Source: Oscillospiraceae bacterium (GTDB lineage Bacteria > Bacillota > Clostridia > Oscillospirales > Oscillospiraceae). Taken from it: a DNA stretch of 9,823 nt. Positions 1-6,028 of the stretch are shown piece by piece. The translations under genes and the position numbers were made by a program. Each line of letters begins with the position of its first letter. Positions within the stretch are counted from its first letter, which is position 1. The notes beneath the pieces are model-generated. The model made no database searches. It was not told the DNA's origin and saw only the letters and a program-made list of their open reading frames with translations. Location: the NCBI GenBank assembly GCA_009785655.1, contig WQVW01000040.1, forward strand, positions 1 through 9,823. Direction: 5' to 3'.

Positions 1-450
1 AAGAATTTCCATGCAAGCTTGTGCAGTACACGGCGCATAGCCTTTGCCGCTTTGCATGAACACACCAGCCATAGAGCCTTCGGTGATGCCATCGACATCT
101 TTCTCAGGTTTCAGGGCGGCACAGGCAACCTCTTCATCAAGATGCTTCGGCAGTGGACGGAACATCAGTACACCGTGAACGCTGTCGTCATTGTTCAGCT
201 TTTCGATGCTTTGCATCAGCACGTCCTGCGTGACATCGGCAGGCAGCACAATGCTTTTAGACGTATCAACGCCAACGGATTCACAGCGTTTCATCGCTGT
301 TTTTTCGTATGACACATCGTCATCCCGCTCACCCACACGCAGAATCGCGAGGGAAGGCGTGACACCTTTCGCTTGCAGGGCTTCGATATCTTTCAGCATT
401 TTCTCTTTCAGCGCGTTTACAATGTCAGCGCCTTTTAAAATTTCAGCCAT
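1..450 (-). CDS. folD: FolD-like methylenetetrahydrofolate dehydrogenase (C-terminus beyond window)
   Basis: This is the N-terminal 150 residues of a FolD-family enzyme that interconverts 5,10-methylene-THF and 5,10-methenyl-THF in the cytoplasm. The reading frame is open to the window start, so roughly the C-terminal half (the NAD(P)-binding domain) is missing. Family landmarks are VGERDDDVSYEK (39-50), the MFRPLPKHLDE block (96-106), KDVDG (117-121) and APCTAQAC (139-146). Aligned by eye to E. coli FolD, the catalytic Tyr is kept (Tyr48), but the Lys four residues later is Ala52, and the Gln of the VQLPLP block is Phe97. Both residues are needed for cyclohydrolase activity in characterised FolD enzymes, so this copy may be only a dehydrogenase. 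I recall similar FRPLPKH-type FolD sequences from other Clostridia, but could not search. It lies 10 bp after fchA and is translated from an AGGAGA site overlapping that gene's stop. Family identity is sure; loss of cyclohydrolase function is inferred. Confidence 0.93.
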   Translation of the reverse strand, partial: MAEILKGADIVNALKEKMLKDIEALQAKGVTPSLAILRVGERDDDVSYEKTAMKRCESVGVDTSKSIVLPADVTQDVLMQSIEKLNNDDSVHGVLMFRPLPKHLDEEVACAALKPEKDVDGITEGSMAGVFMQSGKGYAPCTAQACMEIL

Positions 451-455
451 ATAGG

Positions 456-463
456 TTCTCCTA
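456..463 (-). promoter_or_regulatory. folD ribosome binding site overlapping fchA stop codon
   Basis: On the minus strand the sequence TAGGAGAA contains the fchA stop TAG and an AGGAGA Shine-Dalgarno, with a gap of about six bases before the folD ATG at 450. The overlap makes translational coupling of folD to fchA likely (inference) and fixes the folD start. Confidence 0.75.
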
Positions 464-1078
464 TCTCAGCTTTGCGACGACGGAATTGTAGATATCATCC
501 GCCATGGCGCAGTATTTTTTCAGCAGCTCGTCCGCTTCTTTTTCATAAGCGGTGGCGGCAGCTTTGTCAGTCATAGAACCAGTGTTGATGAACACATTCA
601 GGCTGGCTCCTTGCAGTGCCGCTTTGCAGAACACAACGCCGACGCCGGCGTCACTGATAGCCAATGCGCTGCCTTTTTTCGCGAATTCGTCTTGCAACTC
701 GATCGCTTTTGCGCACGCACGCATGATTTCCAGCGGGGCAGAGCAGGCGAGTTTCAGTGCGTCTTCCATGACCTGTGCCCGTGTTGGGTCATCTTTCGGG
801 ATACCGTAGGCTTTAGAAAGCGGCTCAAAAACCTCAGCGTCTTTATCGACGAGGCGCAGCAGCTCTTCTTGCAGACCGGTGGCCTCTATCATCAGTGCTT
901 TGATTTGATCTTCAACCTCGGCGTACTTTTTCTTGCCGACAGTCAGGCTGCCGACCATGTTGCCCAGTGCCATGCCGACAGCACCGACCAGCGCGGAAGC
1001 ACCGCCGCCGCCGGGTACAGATTCTTTAGATGCCAGCACTTCAACAAAATCAGCGCAAGTCTTATTAACAAATGACAT
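461..1078 (-). CDS. fchA: Methenyltetrahydrofolate cyclohydrolase, FTCD_C/FchA family
   Basis: This 205-residue protein belongs to the cyclodeaminase/cyclohydrolase family (the C-terminal domain of formiminotransferase-cyclodeaminase). In this context it is best read as FchA, which interconverts 10-formyl-THF and 5,10-methenyl-THF in the cytoplasm. Recognisable blocks are VPGGGGASALVGAVGMALG (21-39, the glycine-rich folate-binding segment), KDAEVFEPL near residue 80, and SDAGVGVVFCKAALQGAS in the C-terminal half. The length matches stand-alone FchA proteins (about 200-210 aa). The ATG at 1078 follows AAGGAGG with good spacing. The gene sits between fhs and folD, the usual folate one-carbon order. 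The alternative reading, formiminotetrahydrofolate cyclodeaminase of histidine degradation, is less likely because no hut or formiminotransferase gene is adjacent. The neighbouring FolD lacks cyclohydrolase residues, which further supports FchA as the working cyclohydrolase. Confidence 0.9.
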   Translation of the reverse strand: MSFVNKTCADFVEVLASKESVPGGGGASALVGAVGMALGNMVGSLTVGKKKYAEVEDQIKALMIEATGLQEELLRLVDKDAEVFEPLSKAYGIPKDDPTRAQVMEDALKLACSAPLEIMRACAKAIELQDEFAKKGSALAISDAGVGVVFCKAALQGASLNVFINTGSMTDKAAATAYEKEADELLKKYCAMADDIYNSVVAKLR

Positions 1079-1084
1079 ATAATA

Positions 1085-1091
1085 CCTCCTT
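1085..1091 (-). promoter_or_regulatory. fchA ribosome binding site
   Basis: AAGGAGG on the minus strand, six bases before the fchA ATG, is a near-consensus Shine-Dalgarno and decides the start. Confidence 0.8.
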
Positions 1092-1105
1092 AATCATTTC
1101 AGGGG

Positions 1106-1136
1106 TATGGGAGCCTTCATAACAAAGACCCCCATA
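1106..1136 (-). other. Intercistronic hairpin between fhs and fchA
   Basis: In the 71-bp gap between the fhs stop and the fchA ATG, the minus-strand transcript can fold a 12-bp stem (TATGGGGGTCTT with AAGGCTCCCATA, two G-U pairs) around a 7-nt loop. No U-run follows it, so it does not look like an intrinsic terminator. An mRNA processing or stability element that sets fhs against fchA-folD levels is possible (inference). Confidence 0.55.
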
Positions 1137-1149
1137 AAGCGATTCAAAT

Positions 1150-2928
1150 TTAGAATAAGCCGGAAACAGCGCCAGTCTCAGTATCAATGTCGATGCGGCG
1201 GTAAGCTGGGTTAGAGCTTGTGCCAGGCATCATGCTGATTGTACCGGCCATCGGGCAAAGGAATTTCGCGCCGCCGTATACAAGCACGTCACGGATCGGC
1301 AGTCTCCAGCCCGTTGGTACGCCTTTAAGCGTCGGGTCATGTGACAGGGACAGGTGTGTTTTAACCATCATTGTGGAGAAGTCAGCGTAATACGGATCGT
1401 TCTCGAATCTTTCCGCTTTCTCAAGTGCAAGCGGTTCCCAATCAACGCCGTCAGCACCGTATACTTCTTTTGCGATGATTTCAACGCGGTCACGCAGTTT
1501 CATTTCCAGCGGATAGAGATATTTGAGTTCAGTCTCTTCTTCGCAAGCTTCGATAACGAGTTTGGAGAGTTCTTCCGCACCTTTACCGCCGTACTGCCAA
1601 TGCTCACTGACTGCGCAACGGACGCCGCGCTCTGCGCAGAATTCTTTGATCAGCTCGTGTTCTGCATCAGTATCAGTTGCGAACTTGTTAATGCAGACGA
1701 CAGGATTTATGCCGGCTTTTTTAACATTTTCAACATGATGGAACAGGTTTCCTGTACCAGCTGCGAGCAGTTCGAGGTTTTGTTCAGTATACTCTTTCGG
1801 CAACGGACGTCCCGGAACAACTGTCGGGCCGCCACCGTGCATTTTAAGCGCACGGACTGTGCAAACGAGTACGGAAACATGCGGTTTCAGATTAGAGAGA
1901 CGGCACTTAACGTTCCAGAACTTCTCAAAGCCGATATCAGCGCCGAAGCCAGACTCTGTGACATGGTAGTCAAACAGTTTAAGTGCAAGACGGTCACCGA
2001 TGATTGATGATTGACCGATAGCGATATTCGCGAACGGACCCGCGTGGATCAGGCAAGGCTGATGCTCAACTGTGTAGCAGAGGGTTGGGTTGATTGTGTT
2101 ACGCATAAACGCAGCCATCGCGCCGTCAACTTCAAGATCCGCCGTTGTGACAGGCTCACCTTTTTTGTTGTAAGCAACAATGATTTTGCCGATGCGATCA
2201 CGCAGATCTTTCAGGTCTGTTGCAACGGAAAGGATAGCCATCAGCTCACTGCCGACAGCGATACCGAATTTTGAATTAATTTCAAAGCCATTCTTGCCGG
2301 TGTTCTTATCGTCGGGGCCAGCATCCATACCGATGCGGATGTTACGCAGACCTTGTGCGCAGAAGTCGATAACCCAGCCCAGCTCAACTCTTTCAGGGTC
2401 GATATCAAGGCGTCTCAGGCCGATTTCTTTCAGTTTTGCATCATCGTAGTTACGCTCATGCTGCATACGGGCATTCAGTGCGACCATAGCCAGGTTATGT
2501 GCGTTCATGATGTCGTTGATGTCACCGGTGAGGCCGAGTGAGAACTCGGTCATCGGAATCAGCAGTGCGTTACCGCCGCCGGCTGCGGTGCCTTTGACGT
2601 TAAATGTCGGGCCGCCGGAAGGCTGACGCAGGCATCCGCCAACGTTTTTGCCAAGTGCGCCGATGCCTTGAATCAGGCCAAGGGATGTGGTGGATTTACC
2701 TTCGCCAAGGGGAGTGGGGTTGATGGCTGTGACTTCGATGAACTTTCCGTCCGGCTTATCTTTCAGGCGGTTCATGACTTTGATGAAGTCGATTTTCGGA
2801 GTCTTGCCGTATGGGATAATCTCATCGGGAAGAAGCCCCATTTTCTCACGGAAATACTCAACGCTCGGGAGCGTTTTCATTGCGTCGGCCGCAATTTCCC
2901 AGTCTTTGTGTTTGGTCGGGTCAAGCAT
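1150..2928 (-). CDS. fhs: Formate--tetrahydrofolate ligase
   Basis: This 592-residue enzyme is a formyltetrahydrofolate synthetase (EC 6.3.4.3), which uses ATP to join formate to THF, giving 10-formyl-THF in the cytoplasm. The ATP-binding loop TPLGEGKST is at 72-80. It is followed by the family blocks RQPSGGPTFNVKGTAAGGG (101-119) and LTGDINDIMNAHNLAMVALN (133-152), with PGTSS and IDIDTETGAVSGLF near the end. It is longer than the usual 555-560 residue enzyme and reads RQPSGGPTFNVKG where typical clostridial enzymes read REPSLGPVFGIKG, so it looks like the longer divergent branch of the family. The ATG at 2928 has AAGGAGGAT upstream. It is the first gene of the fhs-fchA-folD operon, behind a 400-bp control region. 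The pathway could run toward methylene-THF for serine, glycine and thymidylate, or form the methyl branch of Wood-Ljungdahl acetogenesis; no carbonyl-branch gene is visible, so acetogenesis cannot be claimed. Confidence 0.97.
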   Translation of the reverse strand: MLDPTKHKDWEIAADAMKTLPSVEYFREKMGLLPDEIIPYGKTPKIDFIKVMNRLKDKPDGKFIEVTAINPTPLGEGKSTTSLGLIQGIGALGKNVGGCLRQPSGGPTFNVKGTAAGGGNALLIPMTEFSLGLTGDINDIMNAHNLAMVALNARMQHERNYDDAKLKEIGLRRLDIDPERVELGWVIDFCAQGLRNIRIGMDAGPDDKNTGKNGFEINSKFGIAVGSELMAILSVATDLKDLRDRIGKIIVAYNKKGEPVTTADLEVDGAMAAFMRNTINPTLCYTVEHQPCLIHAGPFANIAIGQSSIIGDRLALKLFDYHVTESGFGADIGFEKFWNVKCRLSNLKPHVSVLVCTVRALKMHGGGPTVVPGRPLPKEYTEQNLELLAAGTGNLFHHVENVKKAGINPVVCINKFATDTDAEHELIKEFCAERGVRCAVSEHWQYGGKGAEELSKLVIEACEEETELKYLYPLEMKLRDRVEIIAKEVYGADGVDWEPLALEKAERFENDPYYADFSTMMVKTHLSLSHDPTLKGVPTGWRLPIRDVLVYGGAKFLCPMAGTISMMPGTSSNPAYRRIDIDTETGAVSGLF

Positions 2929-2936
2929 AAATAAAA

Positions 2937-2946
2937 TCCTCCTTAG
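2937..2946 (-). promoter_or_regulatory. fhs ribosome binding site
   Basis: TAAGGAGGAT on the minus strand, eight bases before the fhs ATG, is a near-consensus Shine-Dalgarno. Confidence 0.8.
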
Positions 2947-2963
2947 TAATTGTTGATTAATTT

Positions 2964-2993
2964 ATTATCAAATCGCGCGCCGCGACTTGTTAA
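2964..2993 (-). promoter_or_regulatory. Candidate proximal promoter of fhs
   Basis: On the minus strand, TTAACA (2988-2993, 5 of 6 to the -35 consensus) and GATAAT (2964-2969, 5 of 6 to -10) are 18 bp apart. Predicted transcription would start near 2957, giving a leader of about 29 nt. The spacer is a GC-rich inverted repeat (2970-2988), a position where a repressor could bind. It competes with the more distal candidate at 3074-3102. Confidence 0.45.
2970..2988 (-). other. GC-rich hairpin/inverted repeat before fhs
   Basis: The minus strand has AAGTCGCG, a GCG loop, then CGCGATTT: an 8-bp stem with one G-U pair. It lies in the spacer of the proximal promoter, so it is either an operator in DNA or, if transcription starts further upstream, a leader hairpin. 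The segment 2973-2980 could instead pair with 3003-3010. Confidence 0.5.
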
Positions 2994-2999
2994 CAGATT

Positions 3000-3011
3000 T
3001 TTGCGCGCAAA
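3000..3011. repeat. 12-bp perfect palindrome TTTGCGCGCAAA
   Basis: TTTGCGCGCAAA is its own reverse complement and lies just upstream of the proximal fhs -35 box. It could be a regulator binding site or one arm of an alternative leader RNA structure. The regulator is unknown. Confidence 0.5.
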
Positions 3012-3018
3012 CAACACG

Positions 3019-3066
3019 GTTTGGCTATACTGCAAACGATCGATATCAAATAGATTACAGCCAAAC
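3019..3066 (-). other. Long stem-loop in fhs leader region
   Basis: Minus-strand arms GTTTGGCTGTA (3056-3066) and TATAGCCAAAC (3019-3029) pair over 11 bp with one G-U, closing a 26-nt loop. If the distal candidate promoter is used, the transcript would start almost at the base of this stem, as expected for a 5' stabilising or regulatory hairpin. No known riboswitch was recognised. Confidence 0.45.
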
Positions 3067-3073
3067 TCAGACA

Positions 3074-3102
3074 ATTCTAACACCAGATTGCCATTAAGTA
3101 AA
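3074..3102 (-). promoter_or_regulatory. Candidate distal promoter of fhs
   Basis: TTTACT (3097-3102, 4 of 6) and TAGAAT (3074-3079, 5 of 6) are separated by 17 bp on the minus strand. Predicted start is near 3067, giving a leader of about 138 nt with the hairpins described above. It is weaker at -35 than the proximal candidate but has ideal spacing. Confidence 0.35.
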
Positions 3103-3247
3103 TATGAAAAAGCCTGAAAAATATAAATTTCTCCACTATTTCAAATAAATGTCCCAAAATCGAAGGATAAAATACAAAAATAAAATTTTGGTAAAATGCT
3201 AATATATTTTTGCAATATTGTTTGATGACAATTGGCCGCGATGATAA

Positions 3248-3283
3248 GAAAGGCCTTGAAAGTTTGCGGTTTCAAGGCCTTTC
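3248..3283 (-). terminator. Perfect 14-bp hairpin terminator after the coiled-coil gene
   Basis: Arms at 3248-3261 and 3270-3283 are perfectly complementary (core AAGGCCTTGAAA) with an 8-nt loop. The hairpin lies about 50 bp after the stop of the 3336-3725 gene. On the minus strand it is followed by TTATC after the T-rich arm end, so the U-tract is modest. It probably ends the lgt/coiled-coil transcript and separates it from fhs. Confidence 0.75.
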
Positions 3284-3335
3284 CCATAGATGTCAGAGTT
3301 AAACAAGGCCGTGGGATGATTTGCAAAATGGGATT

Positions 3336-3725
3336 TTATGCGTCGCCTTGGGATTCGTCGTCACCGGGTTCAGCGTTGAAATCTGCATCGGCAAAATCAT
3401 CGTGCTGGAAGCCGCTGGTCTTTTTAAGCGCTTCCACTTCTTTTTTCATTTCAGCGATCCGCTCATACGCGCCGGCAACCTCTGTGAAGTTTTGTACAAA
3501 GTTTTCTTCGGGGTTGTCTTTGCAGAGTTCGTAATACATGCGACCGATTTCGCAATATAACCGCCTGATTTGTGTCTTCTCCCGTGAAATTTCTGCATTC
3601 AGCTTGGTTGTTTTCGCCAATATTTTTGCCTTTTCCTCAGCGAGCCTATACGCCTCTACCGAGACGTCGGCGATTGTTTCGACCGCGCCTTTGGCTTTTC
3701 TCTTTAAATCTTCAAAACTTGCCAT
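3336..3725 (-). CDS. Small coiled-coil protein of unknown function
   Basis: This 129-residue soluble protein has no signal peptide or membrane segment. It is nearly all helical and heptad-rich: residues 7-70 are Lys/Glu/Ala-rich and include TQIRRLYCEIGRMYYEL (51-67), and a second helix covers about 74-102. It ends in an acidic, probably disordered tail (108-129). The central IRRLYCEIGRMYYEL pattern resembles a class of small clostridial proteins that often carry a C-terminal zinc ribbon; here no CxxC pair is present, so the ribbon is absent. The ATG at 3725 has GGAGGA 7 bases upstream. It follows lgt by 58 bp with no terminator between them, so it may be co-transcribed with lgt, and it is closed by the hairpin at 3248-3283. 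Function is not known; the resemblance is from memory. Confidence 0.82.
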   Translation of the reverse strand: MASFEDLKRKAKGAVETIADVSVEAYRLAEEKAKILAKTTKLNAEISREKTQIRRLYCEIGRMYYELCKDNPEENFVQNFTEVAGAYERIAEMKKEVEALKKTSGFQHDDFADADFNAEPGDDESQGDA

Positions 3726-3783
3726 TTTTTATTCCTCCATTGATATTTTTAAGTGTTTCAATTTGATATGTAATTTATCGTTG

Positions 3784-4623
3784 TTATGGGGTATCCTCGG
3801 CAGGCCTCGCGCCGCGCCGCCGCACACGATTCCATAACAGTGCCGCGACAGCGAATAAAAATGAGAGTGCCGCCAGAAGCTGTGACACACGAATGTTGGT
3901 ATTCATAAAGAAAATACTGTCCAGTCGCAAGCCTTCAATTATTGCCCGCCCGAAGCCGTACCATGCCACGTATATGAAAAACAGTTGCCCGTCATACTTC
4001 ACTTTGCGCTTTTTGGAGAAGATGTGCAGAAAGATAAAGCCCAGGGTGTTCCACAACGCCTCATACAAAAACGTTGGGTGAACGTAGATGGTTGTATCTC
4101 CAACAGAAAGTCCCATCCGCCACGGGACGGTTGTGATGGCACCGTAAGCCTCGCGATTCAAGAAATTGCCCCAGCGGCCGATGACCTGTCCGATAAACAG
4201 TCCAAAGCTGCCGGCGTCGGCCAACCTGAGAAACGGTATTTTTTTAACACGGCTGTAAATTAAAAACGCGATACCGGCACCAATAACGCCGCCATAGATG
4301 GCCAGGCCGCCCAACCTGAAATTGAAAATATCCTGCCATCGATGCCCCTCACCGAAAAACTCGGAGGCGTTAAATAGAACATAATACAGCCGGGAGCCGA
4401 TCACTCCGCTTGGAATGGCCAAGATGACCATATCAAGTACGGTGCCGTTGTCAAAGCCAAATATTGCGCGGCGTTTTTGCAGATACAACATGCCTAGCAG
4501 AAAACCGACGGCGATTAAAATTCCGTATAAATAGATATTGAACCCGAAAACTGTGATAAAACGGGGAGGGTTGATGACAAAGCCTTCTCCCAAAAGCGGG
4601 AATGAAATAACGATAGATTCCAA
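3784..4623 (-). CDS. lgt: Prolipoprotein diacylglyceryl transferase
   Basis: Lgt is an integral membrane enzyme that moves a diacylglyceryl group from phosphatidylglycerol to the lipobox cysteine of prelipoproteins, the first step of lipoprotein maturation. Several hydrophobic segments are visible. From the proposed start, GGLAIYGGVIG begins at 105, the Lgt signature GRWGNFLNREAYG is at 149-161, HPTFLYE at 182-188, and YGFGRAIIEGLRLD, with the essential C-terminal arginine region, at 222-235. Length (279 aa) is normal. Start choice: TTG at 4623 has AGGTGA five bases upstream. In-frame alternatives are GTG at 4632 and TTG at 4662, both without a clear ribosome binding site; using 4662 gives 292 aa with a Lys-rich N-terminus unusual for the family. 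A good promoter lies at 4691-4719. The gene follows the M16 pair, an order I recall from other Clostridia. Confidence 0.95.
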   Translation of the reverse strand: MESIVISFPLLGEGFVINPPRFITVFGFNIYLYGILIAVGFLLGMLYLQKRRAIFGFDNGTVLDMVILAIPSGVIGSRLYYVLFNASEFFGEGHRWQDIFNFRLGGLAIYGGVIGAGIAFLIYSRVKKIPFLRLADAGSFGLFIGQVIGRWGNFLNREAYGAITTVPWRMGLSVGDTTIYVHPTFLYEALWNTLGFIFLHIFSKKRKVKYDGQLFFIYVAWYGFGRAIIEGLRLDSIFFMNTNIRVSQLLAALSFLFAVAALLWNRVRRRGARPAEDTP

Positions 4624-4628
4624 TAAAT

Positions 4629-4634
4629 TCACCT
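4629..4634 (-). promoter_or_regulatory. Ribosome binding site deciding the lgt start
   Basis: AGGTGA on the minus strand lies five bases before TTG at 4623 and overlaps the alternative GTG at 4632. It is the only purine-rich Shine-Dalgarno-like sequence near the possible starts, so it favours the TTG. Confidence 0.55.
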
Positions 4635-4690
4635 GCTTTTTCTTTTCAACAACAGGACACAAAAGGGGCGACCGAAGCGTAGTTTCATCC

Positions 4691-4719
4691 AGTATAATAT
4701 AAAAACTGGGGTTTGTGAA
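4691..4719 (-). promoter_or_regulatory. Sigma-A-type promoter of lgt
   Basis: TTCACA (4714-4719, 5 of 6) and TATACT (4691-4696, 5 of 6) are separated by exactly 17 bp on the minus strand. Predicted transcription starts near 4684, about 60 nt before the proposed lgt start. This promoter lies in the 91-bp gap after the YmfH-like gene, so lgt can be expressed separately from the M16 pair. Confidence 0.65.
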
Positions 4720-4753
4720 GCTGTAATTTAAAAATGTTACGTTGTGAAGCGTT

Positions 4754-6028
4754 TTATTCTTTTGGTGTGATGATTGATATGGCCATATTATTCGGCGATA
4801 AACTTTCTTGGAAAAACGCGGTAACGTCGGCTTCAGTCACTGCGGACAAAAGTTCCGTGACGTCAAACGCGTCATAGCCCCTGAAATGTCCGGCGACATA
4901 GTTGGCGCATATCGCGTCAAACGAGTTTAACGAACGTATATGCCTGCCGAGGGATGCTTTTTTTATCCGCCCGAAAAGCGCACCGTCAGGCCCATTTTCC
5001 GATAGTCTGACTATTTCCTGATTCACCTCATCGAAAACGCGTGCCGGGTCACGGCATTCACCGCCGAACATGGAATAAGCCTCCCCCGCGACTGATTCAA
5101 ACGATGCAGAGAAATCGCTGTTGACAACGCCTTCGCCGTAAAGCCTGAAATACAGCGGGGAAGAGTGTCCGGCAAGTATCTCAAGCGCCAGGGCACTGAC
5201 AAGCTCATACCGCAAATTCTCTCGTCCGCGCGCCGGGATTGGTTTGGATTTGCAGCCTGCAAGAAAAATCGGCAGACTGACTTCCATTGCCTGAGAAACA
5301 CTTTTTGTCACAGGCGCAAGCACTTCTGGCGGGCCGTAATCGCGTTCAGGAAGCTCGCCTGGTTCCGTGGGCAGGATGCGCTGAGCCATCTCCAGAACCT
5401 CCAGATGATCAACATCCCCAGCGACGCATAATGCCATGTTTGACGGATTGTAAAACACTTTGTGGCAGTTATACAGTGTATCAGCCGTTATTTCGGCGAT
5501 GCTTTCCACAGTCCCGGCTACGGAGTCGCGGATTGGATTATGGCGGAACAGTGACTTCATCAGACCATAGTACACAGCGTAATCAGGGTCGTCCTCCACC
5601 ATACGGATCTCTTGATCTATAATGCCTTGTTCTTTCTCCACATTTTCCGGAGTGAAGTACGGTGTGGAGACGAAGGTGAGCAGCGTGTCAAGATTCTCAT
5701 TGAAATTTTCCGTACACTCAAAATAATATGCTGTAATATCAGTTGAAGTATACGCGTTCGGCGATGCGCCGTTTGCTGACAGTGTCGTCAGTGCGTTGCC
5801 ATCTTTCATATCGAACATCTTATGCTCCAGAAAATGCGCGATACCGGCTGGGGTATCCAGCCAGTTGCCGGCGAACCTAAACCGCCTGTCCGCACCGCCG
5901 TAATCGGTGGCGAAAAAAGCGTACTGTTTGTTAAAGTCGCGTTTCGGAACCACAAAGACTGAAAGGCCGTTTGGCAGTTTGCCGGAATAAACCTGTTCGC
6001 CGATATGGTCGTATTTTCTAAGCTCCAT
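4754..6028 (-). CDS. M16 zinc metallopeptidase, YmfH-like
   Basis: This 424-residue protein is the catalytic-type member of an M16 (pitrilysin/insulinase) pair. The inverted zinc motif HFLEH is at 65-69, and the downstream Glu of IIDQEI (Glu140) fits the third zinc ligand. The segment SSPLYFRLYGEG in the second half is a family feature. There is no signal peptide, so it is cytoplasmic. B. subtilis has an analogous ymfF-ymfH pair, and database names link such proteins to the 5-aminopentanol modification of elongation factor EF-P; no EF-P or ymfI gene is in this window, so that role is unproven here. The ATG at 6028 overlaps the end of the preceding gene by 11 bp and has AAGAGGTG four bases upstream, so the two are translated as a coupled pair and probably form a heterodimer. 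Confidence 0.92.
   Translation of the reverse strand: MELRKYDHIGEQVYSGKLPNGLSVFVVPKRDFNKQYAFFATDYGGADRRFRFAGNWLDTPAGIAHFLEHKMFDMKDGNALTTLSANGASPNAYTSTDITAYYFECTENFNENLDTLLTFVSTPYFTPENVEKEQGIIDQEIRMVEDDPDYAVYYGLMKSLFRHNPIRDSVAGTVESIAEITADTLYNCHKVFYNPSNMALCVAGDVDHLEVLEMAQRILPTEPGELPERDYGPPEVLAPVTKSVSQAMEVSLPIFLAGCKSKPIPARGRENLRYELVSALALEILAGHSSPLYFRLYGEGVVNSDFSASFESVAGEAYSMFGGECRDPARVFDEVNQEIVRLSENGPDGALFGRIKKASLGRHIRSLNSFDAICANYVAGHFRGYDAFDVTELLSAVTEADVTAFFQESLSPNNMAISIITPKE

Larger units (their letters stand above)
2929..3335. other. 407-bp intergenic control region, no gene seen
   Basis: This gap lies between the fhs ATG and the stop of the upstream coiled-coil gene. It holds, from high to low coordinates, a terminator hairpin (3248-3283), a strongly AT-rich stretch (about 3100-3235) in which I see no gene or RNA family, and the candidate promoters and hairpins of fhs (2964-3102). 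Short open frames crossing it span the terminator or lack a ribosome binding site. I do not recognise a THF riboswitch or T-box here, though a covariance search was not possible. Confidence 0.7.

Noticed and set aside
611..1075. A 154-codon plus-strand open frame opposite fchA
   Set aside because: It is the mirror of a conserved gene in a GC-balanced codon pattern, with Cys/Phe/His-rich nonsense-like composition.
1354..2007. A 217-codon plus-strand open frame opposite fhs
   Set aside because: It is fully antisense to the clearly conserved fhs gene, its translation has no recognisable domain, and it has no supporting ribosome binding site.
2929..3240. Possible THF riboswitch before the folate operon
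   Set aside because: A folate-sensing RNA would fit the genes, but I could not match the conserved THF riboswitch core by eye; only generic hairpins are visible.
3141..3326. A 61-codon minus-strand open frame in the fhs upstream region
   Set aside because: It runs through the perfect terminator hairpin, sits in AT-rich DNA, and has no good ribosome binding site.
4663..4753. Terminator after the YmfH-like gene
   Set aside because: No stable stem followed by a U-tract is present; only a short GTAA/TTAC pairing around an AT-rich loop.
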